64,000 nt of DNA, taken from assembly GCA_013180625.2 (NCBI GenBank), contig SNVD02007172.1, positions 124,001 to 188,000 on the forward strand, written 5' to 3'. Origin of the DNA: Boswellia sacra (taxonomy: Eukaryota > Streptophyta > Magnoliopsida > Sapindales > Burseraceae). How positions within the stretch are numbered: the first letter of the stretch is position 1; each line of letters opens with the position of its first letter. A program made the position numbers and the translations under genes. The notes under the pieces are model-generated. The model made no database searches. It was not told where the DNA came from and saw nothing but the letters and a program-made list of their open reading frames with translations. Positions 43,126-55,656 of this stretch are shown piece after piece.

Positions 43126-46100
43126 GCAGTTCTCACCTTGCACTTCAACAAACTAAGCACTGAAATTTGTATGTTCAGTGAAGATAATATGTTGTAATAT
43201 CTAAAATCAATAATAAGTTGAAATAATAATGGTTTATCATACATATCTTCATGTGCGAGGCCTGCTCATGTTTATAGAATTATTGTTAGAAAGCGTATTT
43301 GGTTTAAAACACATAATAAAAGCTATTACACACCAAATTTTCTTCTAAAATCCCTCAATCTCAATTTGTCTTAAATAATTAAATTACAAAAGTCCATTGA
43401 AATAGTAAACTTTAGCCTTTGAGAGAAAATCTTGGTTTGCTATCTCTTCGAGCTCCCATTATATCTGTTTCACTTTCCGGATGGAGTTGAATTTCAATCT
43501 AATTTCTTACCTAACTTGAGCTTACCCTTATCTTCAAATTCTTCCCATTTGTCTACTTCTAGCTGCTAGATTATACAGTCCATGCCAAACTCAAACAACT
43601 AAAACGAAGGAAATCAAAGTATCACACGATTTTCACTTGGGGAAAGAATAAAAGTTAACTAGCGGGTGAGATTATTAAAAGTTACTATTGTTGAACAAAT
43701 TTACCTATTTAGATGAATATTTATCATAGATCTTCAATCTATGAGATATATTAGGAACGTAAATAAAGTACTTCTTTAACAATCAAATATTATATTATGC
43801 AACGACAGTAAATCATTCAGTATTGTTTATTATGGTTTTAGAGAGAATTTGTCTTGGATCCAAAACTTTGAGCCTTTTTAATAGAAGAAACTGATAGTTA
43901 TTTAAAAGTTGCAAAAATGTCGAGAATATTATAAAATTTTCCAAACTTAGTCATGGAGAGAACAAGAAATATATATAAATGTAGAGCCAATCCTCATATT
44001 TATGTAAAACTTATCAATCCTTACCAATTATCATTAAAATTTATCACTTAACTTAATTTTAACCATTAGATCTAATGGCATACATTTATCTAAAAATTAT
44101 CAATTAAAGTTAATCACTAAGAAAAGGTGGATAATAGTATTAAGTTGCCCTAAGGGTTGATTATTTTTCCATTTGAAGTTTAAATTTTACTAATCGAATC
44201 TCGGACTCAGACTTTTTTACGCTTAATGTTTTTGAATTGAACACTTTTTGTCAAATAATTATATCTGAATAGAAAAGTTATATTTTCTAGCTTTTATCTA
44301 AATGTGAAAAGATCTGAATGGATTATCTATTTTTTATGCTCTAAAATACCCTTGATAATTTTAATTAATTTCTATTTTGCAAATTCTTTGCATATTTTCC
44401 CAATCCTAAACTCTTTCAAGCATCAAATTAATCTTTTATTTTTAATTATTCTATTGTTACAATAATTTTTTGAATACCATTTATTTTTTTAATTACACAG
44501 TAATTAAAAAAATTTCATAATATATGCGAAACATATTAATTAACAATATAATTTTTTATGGCACTATAGTATTCTATGTATTGATTATTTACAGATGTTT
44601 ATATAACATATACAATGTATAAGATATATAATATTAAATAAGGACATATTTGTCAAATTATTAGTTTTCAGATGTTTTTAGTCATTAAAAACAAATAGTA
44701 TAAAACTTATTATCAGATCTTAAAACATAAAAAATAAACATATAATTCAAACATTTGTATTTAGATCTATTCAGATTTTGTCAAATTTAGATCCATTCAG
44801 ATTTCAGATAAAAAAATAATTGCCCCTTTTATGCATGTAGAGAACTTGAACCAGAAAAGTCAATTATCAATTCTTATATTCTCTTTATCTTTCTTCAACT
44901 CTTGTCGGCATTTATCTTTATTCTTACCTTCACAAACTTTCTAGCTTCTTCTAAATTGTAATGCATATTAGTTACTATTTAGAGCTTTCTTTCTTTCAAG
45001 TTCATCTATCTTTTTGTTATAATAAGTTTTACATTAACATCGCTTTAATCTACATTATCAATGAAAGAGAGCAAGGAAGATAGAGTCAGACGTGGGAAAG
45101 ACACATAGATTTGATGGTTAAAGAATAATAATAAGGGATTATAACAAACCCTGTGAGGAGGTTAGGCCTAATTCAAGTTTTCTTCCTGACTTTCTACAAA
45201 TATGGATTGGCCTCCTAAGGTTTCTGATCGGACATTAAATCTAGCAAAGTTAGAGTTATAATCCTAATCTTGTATTAAAATATTAGTATAATGACTTTAA
45301 CGGCCTCTTGTTTATATATACTTATTTATTAAATTATTAATTAATATATTTATCCTTTCTTCCTTCTCTCCTAAACCCAAACAAACTAGTGCTACTATTG
45401 CACCACACATTACCACCACCACCAACCACCTCTCACATCGCAGTAAGTGCAACAACCACCTCACCAAAGCCTGAATTCCTCCTATTCGCCACCAATCTCT
45501 TCCTCTCACTACCCCTACTCTGCACCCCAAATTCTGCTAGCTTTGTCTGCACCCTAACATGAGCCGCTGATCTCGTCCTCTCCATTGCCAATCTTATCCA
45601 CCACTGTCACCGATCTTCATGGGCTGGAAGATGTAGAAGAGAGATGATACCCTCTCTCTTCGTCACCCCTCTTTCTCCATCCAAAGGATCTCCCTCACCA
45701 AACCCCCTCTCTCTCGCTCTCCCCTCAATGTTCCAAAACACGATCCCCCTCTCCCCCTCCACAGTCTGGTGTAGCAAATCCATTTAATCGGTACTTACAA
45801 GCATAGAGCTTAAAAAATTGATAGTTATTGATTCACTTTTTTTGTCATGAGCTTTAGTTGAAAAGGTTTTATTGATGCTGAAAATCGGTTGACCTCTAGC
45901 TCAATAGTAAAATTTGTATTTGTTGTGGAGGACCTGACTCAGCTAGAAGGCAGTGATGGAGTGTGCAAAAAAGGAGGGGAAAGTAGAAAATTTTGGGTCA
46001 CGTAGCCGTCAAGATGGCTGTTGTATTTTGATCAACCGAGGCTCCAGTGGCTTGAATGATCTGCACACAAAGAGAAAATAAAGCGTCAAAGGTCGCGGTG

Positions 46101-46180
46101 GTGTTGCTGACGATAATCCTCCGACGCTCAAGTCAAAGATTAACTATGGAGTGAAAATTTTTTGTTGACTAGGGGAAGAC

Positions 46181-46232
<52 letters not shown>

Positions 46233-46868
46233 TCCCCCTTCCCTCCCCACCCACCCCACCCCCAACCTCCCCACCCCCCTCGGGCTTAAAGCAAATGAGT
46301 CTATTTATGAGGAGTGACATATCATTGAATGCAAAGAAGCTAGTGATGACACCTGGAGCCCTGGAGACACTTAGAGGACAATGATCTCATTCGAGAGACA
46401 CTTGGAGAGAAGTTTCTATAGAGCCTTGTGCCTCTAGTAGTTTATAAAATTTTATTAAACTTGGCAAATAATCATTGAACTCAGGAGGAGTAGTTCTTAT
46501 TAAATACTTTTTTTGACATTGACGGCTCTCATTTAGTAACTTGTGCCATGCAATATCTTTGAAGGTGAAATTGAAAGTCGTATCCTTCGTCGATCAAACA
46601 AGATGCTTGTTATGTAGTTATCTGGTCAACCAAAAGGTCTCAATATTGGGAGTAAGGGTAAAGTCTTCGTTGACTAACTCTTGATGATATGGCTTCAAAT
46701 ATTGATCTCATTGGTTGTTCTAACTTTTCATCCAACAGGTTTTTTGCTTGTGAATTGGTTTTTTGTTGGTTTCTTAGAAAATTGAGAAAAACAAATGAAA
46801 ATTGAAGAAAAAGGAATTCCATTTTTTTGTTTTATATTTTAGCTCGCTAACTAATTCTCTCTCTTTCA
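43126..46868. other. Spacer between copies C and D, partly duplicated
   Basis: From 43,126 to about 43,900 it matches the 3' flanks of copies B and D. The rest is AT-rich to about 45,300. A pyrimidine-rich, GC-richer part follows (45,340-46,300), with a (GA)n tract at 46183-46228. Frames in the pyrimidine-rich part look like low-complexity artefacts. No gene was identified before the SGTA-like fragment. Confidence 0.55.
46183..46228. repeat. (GA)n microsatellite
   Basis: About 46 bp of GA dinucleotides, followed by a C-rich stretch. Confidence 0.95.
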
Positions 46869-47265
46869 ATGGCCAACTCTAAGTTGAAGACCAATTCCCC
46901 CCTCTCTCTCGCTGCATCATTCGCTTCTTCCTCCACTTCCTTGACTCTGGTCGCACCCTCTCCTCTTCTCTACCTCTATCCCACTCCTTTTTTATTATCA
47001 TATCAAGTTCATATTTTCATTAAATTCTTAAATTATTCCTTCTAATCAATTCAATTTCTCTTCAAATCTCATATGCTTAAACTTCAACTAGGGATTATTT
47101 TTTATCCTTCAATTTAATTCGGTATTTCATGCTCATTGTTCTAATCATGACTTTTATGTGCTTTGTTATAGTTGAAGATGCTCCAGTGGTTGATCTTGAA
47201 GGTTTGGAGGTTGCTAGGAAATGTTTGATTCTGCAAGTTAAGTTACCAAGAATAGATTTCTTTTG
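46869..47265 (+). pseudogene. N-terminal fragment of an SGTA-like (small glutamine-rich TPR) co-chaperone gene
   Basis: ATG 46869 opens MANSKLKTNSPLS. A CT-repeat indel then shifts the frame to IIRFFLHFLDS, ending at 46949 before GT. After an intron ending in TTATAG (47171), the frame resumes with VEDAPVVDLEGLEVARKCL (from 47172). Joined at the GT/AG borders, these two pieces match the order of the SGTA dimerisation domain of plant SGT-type co-chaperones. The text then leaves the family (stop at 47263-47265), and no TPR exons follow. The conserved splice position shows that genomic DNA, not cDNA, was duplicated. Recognition is from memory of the family and rests on about 45 residues. Confidence 0.55.
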
Positions 47266-48556
47266 AATTTTAAATTCTTTGCAAGGTAATATTATGGATT
47301 TGCCATTTCTCAGTTAATTGGTGATAGTAAAATGAAACCTCAAGGAGCAAATAATATTTCTAAAAAGCTAGGAATGAAACTAAAATTAGGCCTAATCTCA
47401 AGGGGTAAATAATAATCCTTAATAATAACATTGATGGTAAAACTGTTGAATGACTTAATAGTTAATTTTAATCGATAAACTTTAAATAAATATAAATCAT
47501 TAGATGAATGGTGGTTAAAATTAAATGGTCCGGATTTTAATATTATTTAGATGCCGGATTTGGTAATGACTAATTAGAGAGTCATTCTATGAACGAGTAG
47601 CACTGTATTTACTTGTTGATTAATGAAGTTAAATCTGGACATTGTTTCTCAATCATTATTCACTAATAATATCTTCTTATATATGTGGTTGAGAGTTGAT
47701 TGTTTCTCGGCTGAAAATACTTTCTCATTATTCCATATACGGAGAAGATATCGCATGCATCGACATAAAAGCAACTCTAAGATGAGAATCATAGAGTATA
47801 GATTATCTGGTCTTGTCCTTTTAATAAATTAATGAATGCCTGTATACTTAATATTAATTAGATTTAGGGTCCTACCTTCTTTTACCGTTTTTAATCTTTT
47901 TGGGAAAGAATGACAATAATAATCTAAAATTTTGTTCTAAATTTTATATCTCAAATTTTATATATTTAATTAATGATGAACAAATAAATAATTTGTTGAT
48001 ATAATGAATGATATAAATAGTTTTAAATTCATCATATTATATCATGAATAATACAACATCTACAGTCAAATCCTATAACCAACTATTTACAACCTGAGTT
48101 GACAAAATTCTATTGAATATATAACTTTCCTTTCTCATTTTTTTCCGTCTCTGTGAATTCTTGTCAACTTAGATGGTAAGCAATTGGTTGTAGGTGTAGC
48201 ATTACCCTTATATTATTTGGGACGCATAATTTTGAGACAAATTTTAGGAATAATGATACTCATCCCAAATTGTATCATAAATTTTGTATCCAAAAAATGT
48301 GTATTCAATTAATAATTGCCAAGTAGTGTGTTGATGATGTAATTATTTACTAGATCATCTCATGATCCATTCAATAAAAAAACTTTGTTTGCCATATCAT
48401 TTGGGATAAAAATGTTATAAGCGTATCATTACTCAAATTTTATAAAGTGTATCAGTACTCTTTCATAAATGCATGTTTATTTAAAAAATATAAAAGGACC
48501 TAAAATACAACGTATACTTAGCCAATAAAATATAATTATGACAGATAATCAGTGTA
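47266..48556. other. Spacer upstream of copy D with MITE remnants
   Basis: The part at 47,620-47,900 matches 38,340-38,560. Two small inverted-repeat elements follow, at about 48,047-48,207 (ends with ACATCTACA and TGTAGGTGT blocks, inner GTTGACAA pairs) and about 48,247-48,434 (ends AATAATGATAC and GTATCATTACTC). The second abuts the place where exons 1 and 2 of copy D are missing. No gene is seen. Confidence 0.6.
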
Positions 48557-50882
48557 TATATGCAAATTCAAAGGTGAACACGGAAAGTTCAAATCCTCCT
48601 TAGCTAATGATGTAAGAGGCTAAGTTTGTATGAGGTCGCACATCTTGGCATACGTGGAAAAGATGTCCTGGACTATGCTATAGATTTTACTACATCTCAC
48701 CTCAAGGCAAGGTTAACTCAAGTAAGTCCTCATATCGGACAACTTATAATTCATGTCTTGAACAGGCCCCTTCGTAAAGGCTTACCAAGGTTGGAGGCAA
48801 GGCATTATATCGATTTCTACTCTGAAGAAAATCCAAAAAGAATCAGACACTGCTAAAGTCTGCAAAACTAGATTTTAACATGTTACAAGCACAACACCAG
48901 AAAGAGCTAAGAGGCCTCACCGAGTAAGTTCCATTATTAAAGTTCTTAAACAGCTACAAGTTCACCATAACCTTGTTAAATTAAGGAATAGAAAATTTAA
49001 ATCAATGAACTAGCATTGCAGGTGGTGGAAAAGTTTAGACTTGGCAAAGAAGATGCCATGCGCAAGAGATAGAGTGGTTGAACTCTATCTCTGGGTTATG
49101 GGAGTGTACTTCGAACCCCAATACACTTTAGGAAGAAGGATCCAGGTCACAGTAATAGCCATGAAATCCATTATGGATGATACCTACGATGTCTATGGCA
49201 CCCTTGAAGAACTTGGGATATTAATTGTTGCTATCGAAAGGTCATTCTCAGGAAAAATATTTAACAGATAATTTCTTTGAACTCTAAATTTATCAAGATC
49301 TAGATTAATTTGTTCAATTTAAGCTAAATTTTAACTTCACCTAAATTATCTTAGGTAGGAAATTACCACTATAGATAGTCTTCTAGAGTACATGAAACCA
49401 CTATACCAAGCACTCATAGACATTTACATGGAAGCAGAGGAGAAGCTTTCGAAGGAAGGAAGATCATATAGTGTAGACTACGCGAAAGGAGAGGTAATCC
49501 ATTTCTTACCCTTTACTTACGAATTAATTAGGTGCCAACTCGAATTGAATTTATTTATTTATGTCCCAGATAAAGCGACTAGTCGAAGATTACTTAGTTG
49601 AAACCACGTGGTGCAACGAAGGCTATGTTCCAGCCATAGAGGAGTATATGAAGATTTTAGTACTTATGCTTATAAAATGCTGGCAACAACCTCTTTCTTA
49701 GGCATGGAGAGATTGCTGATTACAAGCAGGTCTTTAATTGGATCTTTAATGACCCAGAGATAATTGTAGCTTCAACAACTATTTGCTGACTCAGGGATGA
49801 TATAGTATCCGGAGAGGTATGGTACAATTAAATATATCAATGATCAATTTCCATGTTGATAGGACTTAATAAATAGGAAACTGCCTCCGTAAAGAAAGAT
49901 AAAAATCAAAAGTAAAAGGTAAAAGATTTCTCCAATGACAATTTTCTCTAAGTAATTCTATACAAACAATCCACTCTATTGGTTAAAGATCTCATTCAAA
50001 TAGTTGATTATTACATCATCAACTATAATTTCCTTATTTTTCGATATTCTGTTTGTATAAAGTTAGATTTAAAGATTCATTGTGCATAAAATATCACACA
50101 TTTTCCTTATATATTTTCTCTTGTTATATATATAGTAATTAATGTTGATAAACAAATCCAAAATTTAATGAAATTATATATGTTAAAAAAATAATAATAC
50201 TACACCTACAACCAACTCCTTATAACCTGATTGGCAAAATCCTAGTGGACATATAACTTCTTTCCTCCTCTAGTGAATTTTTGTCAACTCAGGTTGTAAG
50301 AAATTGGTTGTAGATGTAACCTTCATAGTCAATAGTGCTAGAGTTTCAACTCAAAGTCTATAACTTGATGTAGGAGTAAAATTCAATGGAAGAGGAAAAA
50401 AATAATAATGGATAATAGAAGTTACATATTGAGTAAGATTTTACAACTTAGGTTGTCATATTAGATTGTAAACATTGGGTTATATTCAGATAGTTAATTT
50501 AGCATTACTGTTCTACAATTCTTATAACATGGTCAATCAAACATTGACTATCAAAAATTTCTAAATTCTGCAAATCTTATATGCAGTTGGAGCAAAAGAG
50601 GAAACATGGTGCCTCGATTGTGGAATGCTACACGAAGCAGCATTGCGTTTCTGAGGAAGAAGCAATCAGGTTTTTTTTGAAAAGAAATTTATGGTGCGTG
50701 GAAGGTTGTTAATAAAGAGATGCTAAAACCAGCAGAAGTTCCAATGCCCTTCCTTAAGCGCATACTCAATTTTTCACAGGTCATCAATTTTGTATACAAG
50801 GATCATGATTGTTACACGAACTCGTATATGTAAGGTGAAAGATGAAATCACTTCTGTGCTCGTTGACCCAATTCCCATTTGA
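48557..50882 (+). pseudogene. Sesquiterpene synthase (TPS-a) copy D: exons 3-7 only
   Basis: Exons by comparison with copy C: about 48557-48923, 49022-49240, 49355-49493, 49570-49816 and 50587-50882. Exons 1 and 2 and the start of exon 3 are missing. Exon 3 has a 4-bp loss near 48,616 and a shift near 48,838. Exon 4 is open and has a MDDTYD form of the metal-binding motif. Exon 5 begins with a TAG in place of the conserved Trp codon. Exon 6 has shifts and a stop in the region before the second metal site. Exon 7 has two shifts. It is a non-functional relic, closest to copy C by its shared intron-6 MITE. Confidence 0.9.
50195..50322. mobile_element. Short MITE in intron 6 of copy D
   Basis: Ends ACTACACCTACAACCAA and TTGGTTGTAGATGTAAC are inverted, followed inwards by CAACCTGA-type text that also pairs. 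It is the same family as the element near 48,047-48,207. A right-end relic of it may survive in copy C near 42,532-42,570. Confidence 0.65.
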
Positions 50883-52062
50883 GCAGTTCTCACCATGCAC
50901 TTTGACAAACTAAGCACTGAAAATTAGTATGTTTAGTGAAGATAATATGTTGCAATATCTAAAATCAATAATAAGTTGAAGTAATAGTGGTTTATCAATA
51001 CATATCTTCATGTCCAAGGCCTACTCATGGTTATAGAATTATTGTTAAAAAGGAGTAGTTGATTTTAAAACACATAATAAAAGCTAATATACTCCAAATT
51101 TTCGTCTAAAATCCGTTAACCTCAATTTGTCTTAAATAATTAAATCACAAACATCCATGGAAACAGTAACCTTTAGTCTTTGAGAGAAAATCTCGGTTTG
51201 GTATCTCTTCGAGCTCCCATATCTCTTTCACTGTTCTGCATGGAGTGGAATTTTAATTTAATTTCTTATCTAAGTACTTGAGCTTACCCTTATCTTCAAA
51301 TAGTTCTCGTTTGTCTACTTCTAGCTTCTAGTTTATACAATCCATCCTAAACTCAAACAACTGAAACGAAGCAAATAAAAACATCACACGATTTTCACTT
51401 AGTAAAGAATAAAAATTAACTAGTGGGTGAGATTACTAAAAGTTGCCATTTCTGAATGTATTTACCAATTTTATTCGATAAATCTTTATCATTGATCTTT
51501 AATCTATGAGATACATTAGGAACGTAAATAAAGTAGTTCTTTAACAATAAAAAATGATATTTTGCCACGATAGTGAATCATTTAGTATTATTTATTGTGG
51601 TTTCAGAGAGAATTTGTCTTGGATCCAAACCTTGAGCCTTTTTAATAGAAGAGACTATTGATGGTTATCTAAAAATTACAAGTGAGAAATACATTGACAC
51701 ATGATAAACTTGTTGAACTAATTGGGAAAAATATAGAAAATAATCAAGTTGAGGGTGTTGTTTTGAGTTTTAGCTAAATCCTAAACTAACTAATTAATTC
51801 GAAAATTAAAAATATTAATAGAGGAGCTAAACTATGAGTATGAGATTTGATTTTAACACAATAGAAATTTACTTTCATATAAATAATTATAATTACTTTG
51901 CTAGGATTTGAAAACCTCTCATACAAATAATTTTTTTTTTTAAAAGTAGGAATTAATTTGATAAAATGCAAACAAGTCAAAATGTTGTAAAATTTTCCAA
52001 ACTTAATCATGGAGAGAACAAGAAATATATATATATATGGCAATCAGCAGGAGCTACCCCAA
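50883..52062. repeat. Duplicated 3' flank of the terpene synthase unit (copy D)
   Basis: It matches the flanks after copies B and C to about 51,780. A block near 51,810-52,030 then resembles the upstream blocks near 19,480 and 37,795. No gene is present. Confidence 0.7.
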
Positions 52063-52202
52063 AGGTTTGGGAAATCATCAATGATTGACAAGGTTTGGTA
52101 TTTTTAATCAAATATTTTCTCCAACTTTTTAGAAGTAAATTACAAACACCCCTATTTAATAAAAAAAATTGACATTGGCACCCCCAACATTTGAACAAAA
52201 TA

Positions 52203-52684
52203 CCACTCTCTCTCCAACCTTCGGTGAAGTAACATACAAACACCTAATTTCTAAATACTGTTAATCCATCCATTAAACATATTATAGAAAGACAATTTTA
52301 CCGTTATTTATATTATAAAATTTTTTATTTATTTTTCTTTATAGAGGAGATAAATTTTAAAAACACCAGTAGGACTTGAAAAATTTATATTTTTTAAAAT
52401 TTTATAGAAAATAGTTTGTATAGATGGTTTGTAAAAAGTGATTTTTTTAAAATAAAAATTAAAAAGAAAATATTTGGTAAATAAACCATTTTTTAAAAAA
52501 ATAGTTTGTAAATAAAAATTAATGTTTTAAAATTTTTCTCCATTATAAAGAGAAATAAATAAATAAATCTTATAATATAAAAAAGGATAAAATTATCTTT
52601 CATAATGCGTTTAATGGATGGACTAATGATATTTGAAATTATAAGTTTTTATGTTATTTTACCGAAGGTTGGAGAGAGAGTCTT
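52203..52684. repeat. Large fold-back (palindromic) segment
   Basis: CTCTCTCTCCAACCTTCGGT at the left is mirrored by ACCGAAGGTTGGAGAGAGAG at the right. Pairing continues inwards for about 150 bp through CCATCCATTAAAC and TTTAATGGATGG. The centre is A/T-rich. It may be a separate MITE nested in the TIR element. Confidence 0.75.
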
Positions 52685-52926
52685 ACTTCGCTCAGACCTT
52701 AGGATAATAATTTAATTACTCTTAATAAAAACCATTTACTATCCTAATAATAGAAGGGTACATGAGTAAATTAATTAATCCACTCAACTAAACAGCTGTC
52801 TGTGCAATCTTTTTTAATCAAAGGGTTTCGAACTTTTCACTTCCAAGTCAGACTTAAAAAATAAATTTACTCTTGTGCGGACCTGACTCTAAACCACCCA
52901 CCAGCATCGCCGACGGCGCCTGCTCT

Positions 52927-53580
52927 GGTCATAGCGGGACTTTGGACACCAAAGTCACCGGGAATTCGATTTTTTGTATTGATAGAGGTACCCGGCTTGT
53001 TAAGTCTCAGCAGGGCGATGGGAAAGAGTGTTTCTGTTGCTAGATTGCATGATAAAGTGTCCAATGTTGCAAAAGTGGCTTGGGCTCTTGGGGCTTTATC
53101 TGGGGCGGTCTTTTAGAGGCCGTTCATTGATTTTGGCTGTCAAAAGATAGCTTAGGTGTTTTCTAATAGTGGGGATGCTGTGGTCCCTAGTCTTGCAACT
53201 GCAGCTGCAGGTGAACCAGCTATGGCAGAGAAAGAAAGTGTCGAAGTGGAGTAGGAGCAAAAGAAGAAGAAAAGTAAGGATGAGGAAGATGGGGGGACAA
53301 GTAGGCGCAAATTCGATAATAGTGATGATGGAATAGCACCGCCTTCTGGGAAGGCCAAAGTAGAGGATGAGAAGGAAGAGATAGTTAAAGTGAAAAAGGT
53401 CACGGAAGATGATACTGAGGAAATTGAAGTTGAAAAAAAAAAAAAAAAAGACAAGGAGAATGGTGCTGCAGAAACAGAAGTCGAAGAGAGACACAAAGAT
53501 AAGGATGAAGAAGCTGGTTCACCGAAGCAAAGAAGTCTGTGATGAAGGAAAAAAGCCTAAGGTTCATCAAGGTATTGTAT
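52927..53580 (+). pseudogene. NAP57/CBF5-like: Internally deleted fragment of dyskerin/CBF5 (H/ACA snoRNP pseudouridine synthase)
   Basis: Dyskerin is the catalytic subunit of H/ACA RNPs in the nucleolus. From 52927 the text reads [12 protein letters not shown], then [13 protein letters not shown], then (after a shift at about 53,030) ARLHDKV, AKVA and GAVF, with a stop where a Gln codon is expected. This is the catalytic-domain block around the conserved Asp region. After VKR-LR near 53,155 it jumps to text like the far C-terminal tail (NSGDAVVPSL and a long Lys/Glu-rich tail with KKKKKDKENG). The rest of the catalytic and PUA region, some 250 codons, is absent. Several stops and shifts exclude function. 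As the plant gene may itself lack introns, intronlessness does not show whether DNA or cDNA was captured. Confidence 0.8.
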
Positions 53581-53718
53581 ATGACTTTCCCTATAAACTA
53601 ACAATAGCAAATGGTTTTTGTCAAACAGGGGTGTTTCTGATGTATTTCTATAAGGTTGGAGGAAGTGTTTGATTAAAAATGCCAACCCCTGTCTATAAGT
53701 GATGATTTTCCAAACCTC

Positions 53719-54209
53719 AAGGATAGTTTATGATGATTGCCCAATTATTGTTATACATAGATAGTTTATGATGATTGCCCAATTATTGTTACACATAGAT
53801 TGTTGACTCTCTTTTTCTAAAACTAAGACTTGACTTAGGTATCCAAGTGTCCTTACAAGTATCTATGCTAGCCTAGAGAAGAAGCCTCCTAAGGCATTTA
53901 GCATAAGGACATTGAAATTGTGCATAATCAAAAAGGTCCAAACATGACTAGTTAGTGGAGAAATTTGCACCTACAAACATTGATTAAAGAAATAAATTAG
54001 AAAAATATTGTCATAGCATGGGTTGTTTTTAATACATGTTAGCACTAATAAATGGCAGAAAGTGTGATATTTTAGTGGAAAAAAGAAAACAAGATATAGT
54101 AAGTGCATGCATCTTGACCATTTAATGTAATGTTAGTTGGAATTTGTTATAAGATCCTTAAACTGAATGTTTAAAAAAATAAGATTAGGGGATTCCATTG
54201 CCTTGAGAT
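53719..54209. repeat. 38-bp tandem duplication and start of segmental duplication copy 2
   Basis: GATAGTTTATGATGATTGCC begins at 53723 and again at 53761, a direct repeat with 38-bp period. From about 53,770 the sequence matches 36,233 onwards. No gene is seen. Confidence 0.75.
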
Positions 54210-55341
54210 TGGGAAAAAATCGCAAACTCCCTTTCTGGTTCCAGAAATTATCACTCACATGCTAACTATTGGACTTTTTAATCAGCGCTTACCTAAACAT
54301 TTTAAGAAATTCATCAAAAACACCCCAAACACCAAACTCGGTTAGTTTCCACTTTACTGTGATTATACAAGGGTAATAACTTCATTTAGCTTGCCCAGTC
54401 GTCAATATCATCTTCCTTACTTTTGCTTCTATGTCTAATAATGAGAAGAAGTTTTACATCTCATCATCATGTAAACGCTTACTACAAAAACCGTCACCAT
54501 GATCACATAAATCAACTAATCAAAATTAACAGATCAAGTTCAAACCAAGATCAAAAGACAAGAGAACCAGAAACAATACCAAAACCATAAATGCTTTATA
54601 AACTAGCTTAAACTCGCGAGTTTACTGCAAAAAGATTGGAAATAATAATTACAACAAACAAAAGAAAAAAGTAAAATAAATTCTTATAGGACATAGAGTC
54701 ATTCTTTATCAAGTCAAATTCAACATAAAACAGTTTGGATTAGTTCATTTCACACCGAAGAACAATAATTTATGCACATCGAGATTGATAATACACCAAA
54801 AAACCAAAATTCCAAACATACATCAGAGAGAATAACCAAAACAATCCTAAATGATTTACGAAGCGAAAAACCCAAGCTGTTAATTTTTCTTTCTTCTTAG
54901 CTTCTCAAGAAACAGTAAGAAACTACAATAGTGCAGTAAAAGAGAGTACCAAACGAATGAGTATCAAATGACATATCCATTTATGCAAACTTTAACATTA
55001 ATAAATTAGAAAAAAAAAAAAGAAATGGACTCAACCATCAACTGTCTTCCTTTGAAGCTTAAAGGGTTAAGCTAGTTTCATTCAGAGACAAGGTTGCAGT
55101 GAATGAGAGAATCAAGAGCAGACTCAAAAACGGTGAAATACTGTAAGACCAACAACCTTATTGAACTTGTTCATTATTATCATATCTAGACAAAATTGGG
55201 CGTCGAATAGCTAGACTTAGTGGCTTGACCAATTTGATCGAGTTCAAGAGCCAAATACAGCGGTTAAGAAGATGTCGACTCATACAACAAGTGCAGAGCC
55301 ATGGAAATTGTTCTAAGCACAACTATCTAGAACAAGTATAT

Positions 55342-55382
<41 letters not shown>

Positions 55383-55648
55383 AAACACTATGTTTGCAGT
55401 CTGTCGATCAAAATCCCTCTTTTTAAGAGGCGCAGAAAGAGACTGTTTAATTATTTAGCTTAGTTACCCAAAACACTTCAATAAAGGGTAGAAAATTAAT
55501 CGTCAAGTGAACATCACGGTGAGCTAACGGATTCTGTGGGCCTGGGTTGTGTTTGATGGATTTCTGAAAACGTTTAAGTGACCACTGATAAAGTCCAATA
55601 GTTAGCATGACATTGATAATTTCTAAGGGTTGTTTGTTGATTTTTCCG
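54210..55648. mobile_element. 1.44-kb TIR transposon with 8-bp target duplication
   Basis: Imperfect inverted repeats of about 70 bp (left GGGAAAAAATCGCAAAC ... CATGCTAACTATTGGACTTT; right its mirror ending TTTTTCC). CTTGAGAT flanks both sides (54202-54209 and 55649-55656). The paralogous region at about 37,590 has the uninterrupted site CCTTGAGATCTTTAGTATAAA. Long TIRs suggest Mutator-like; the 8-bp duplication would also fit hAT. The interior has a (TA)n tract near 55,342 but no transposase. Confidence 0.85.
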
Positions 55649-55656
55649 CTTGAGAT

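Larger units (their letters stand above)
52063..53718. mobile_element. TIR element carrying a dyskerin fragment (Pack-MULE-like)
   Basis: A left inverted repeat of about 100 bp (52063-52165; AGGTTTGGGAAATCATCA ... TTTTTAATCAAA ... AAACACCCCTATTT) pairs with 53617-53718. Between them lie a fold-back segment (52203-52684) and a fragment of a host gene (52927-53580). Long inverted repeats around a host gene fragment is the layout of a Pack-MULE. No clear 9-bp flanking duplication was found, so the superfamily is tentative. Confidence 0.6.

Noticed and set aside
43970..44150. A further MITE resembling 39147-39351
   Set aside because: Only partial inverted similarity is visible and no flanking duplication, so it was not annotated.
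45312..45530. 72-codon minus-strand frame rich in Val, Leu and Arg
   Set aside because: It falls in a pyrimidine-rich stretch and looks like a composition artefact without any conserved motif.
53096..53496. Two Ser/Phe-rich minus-strand frames of 114-132 codons
   Set aside because: They are the reverse of the Lys/Glu-rich dyskerin tail on the plus strand.
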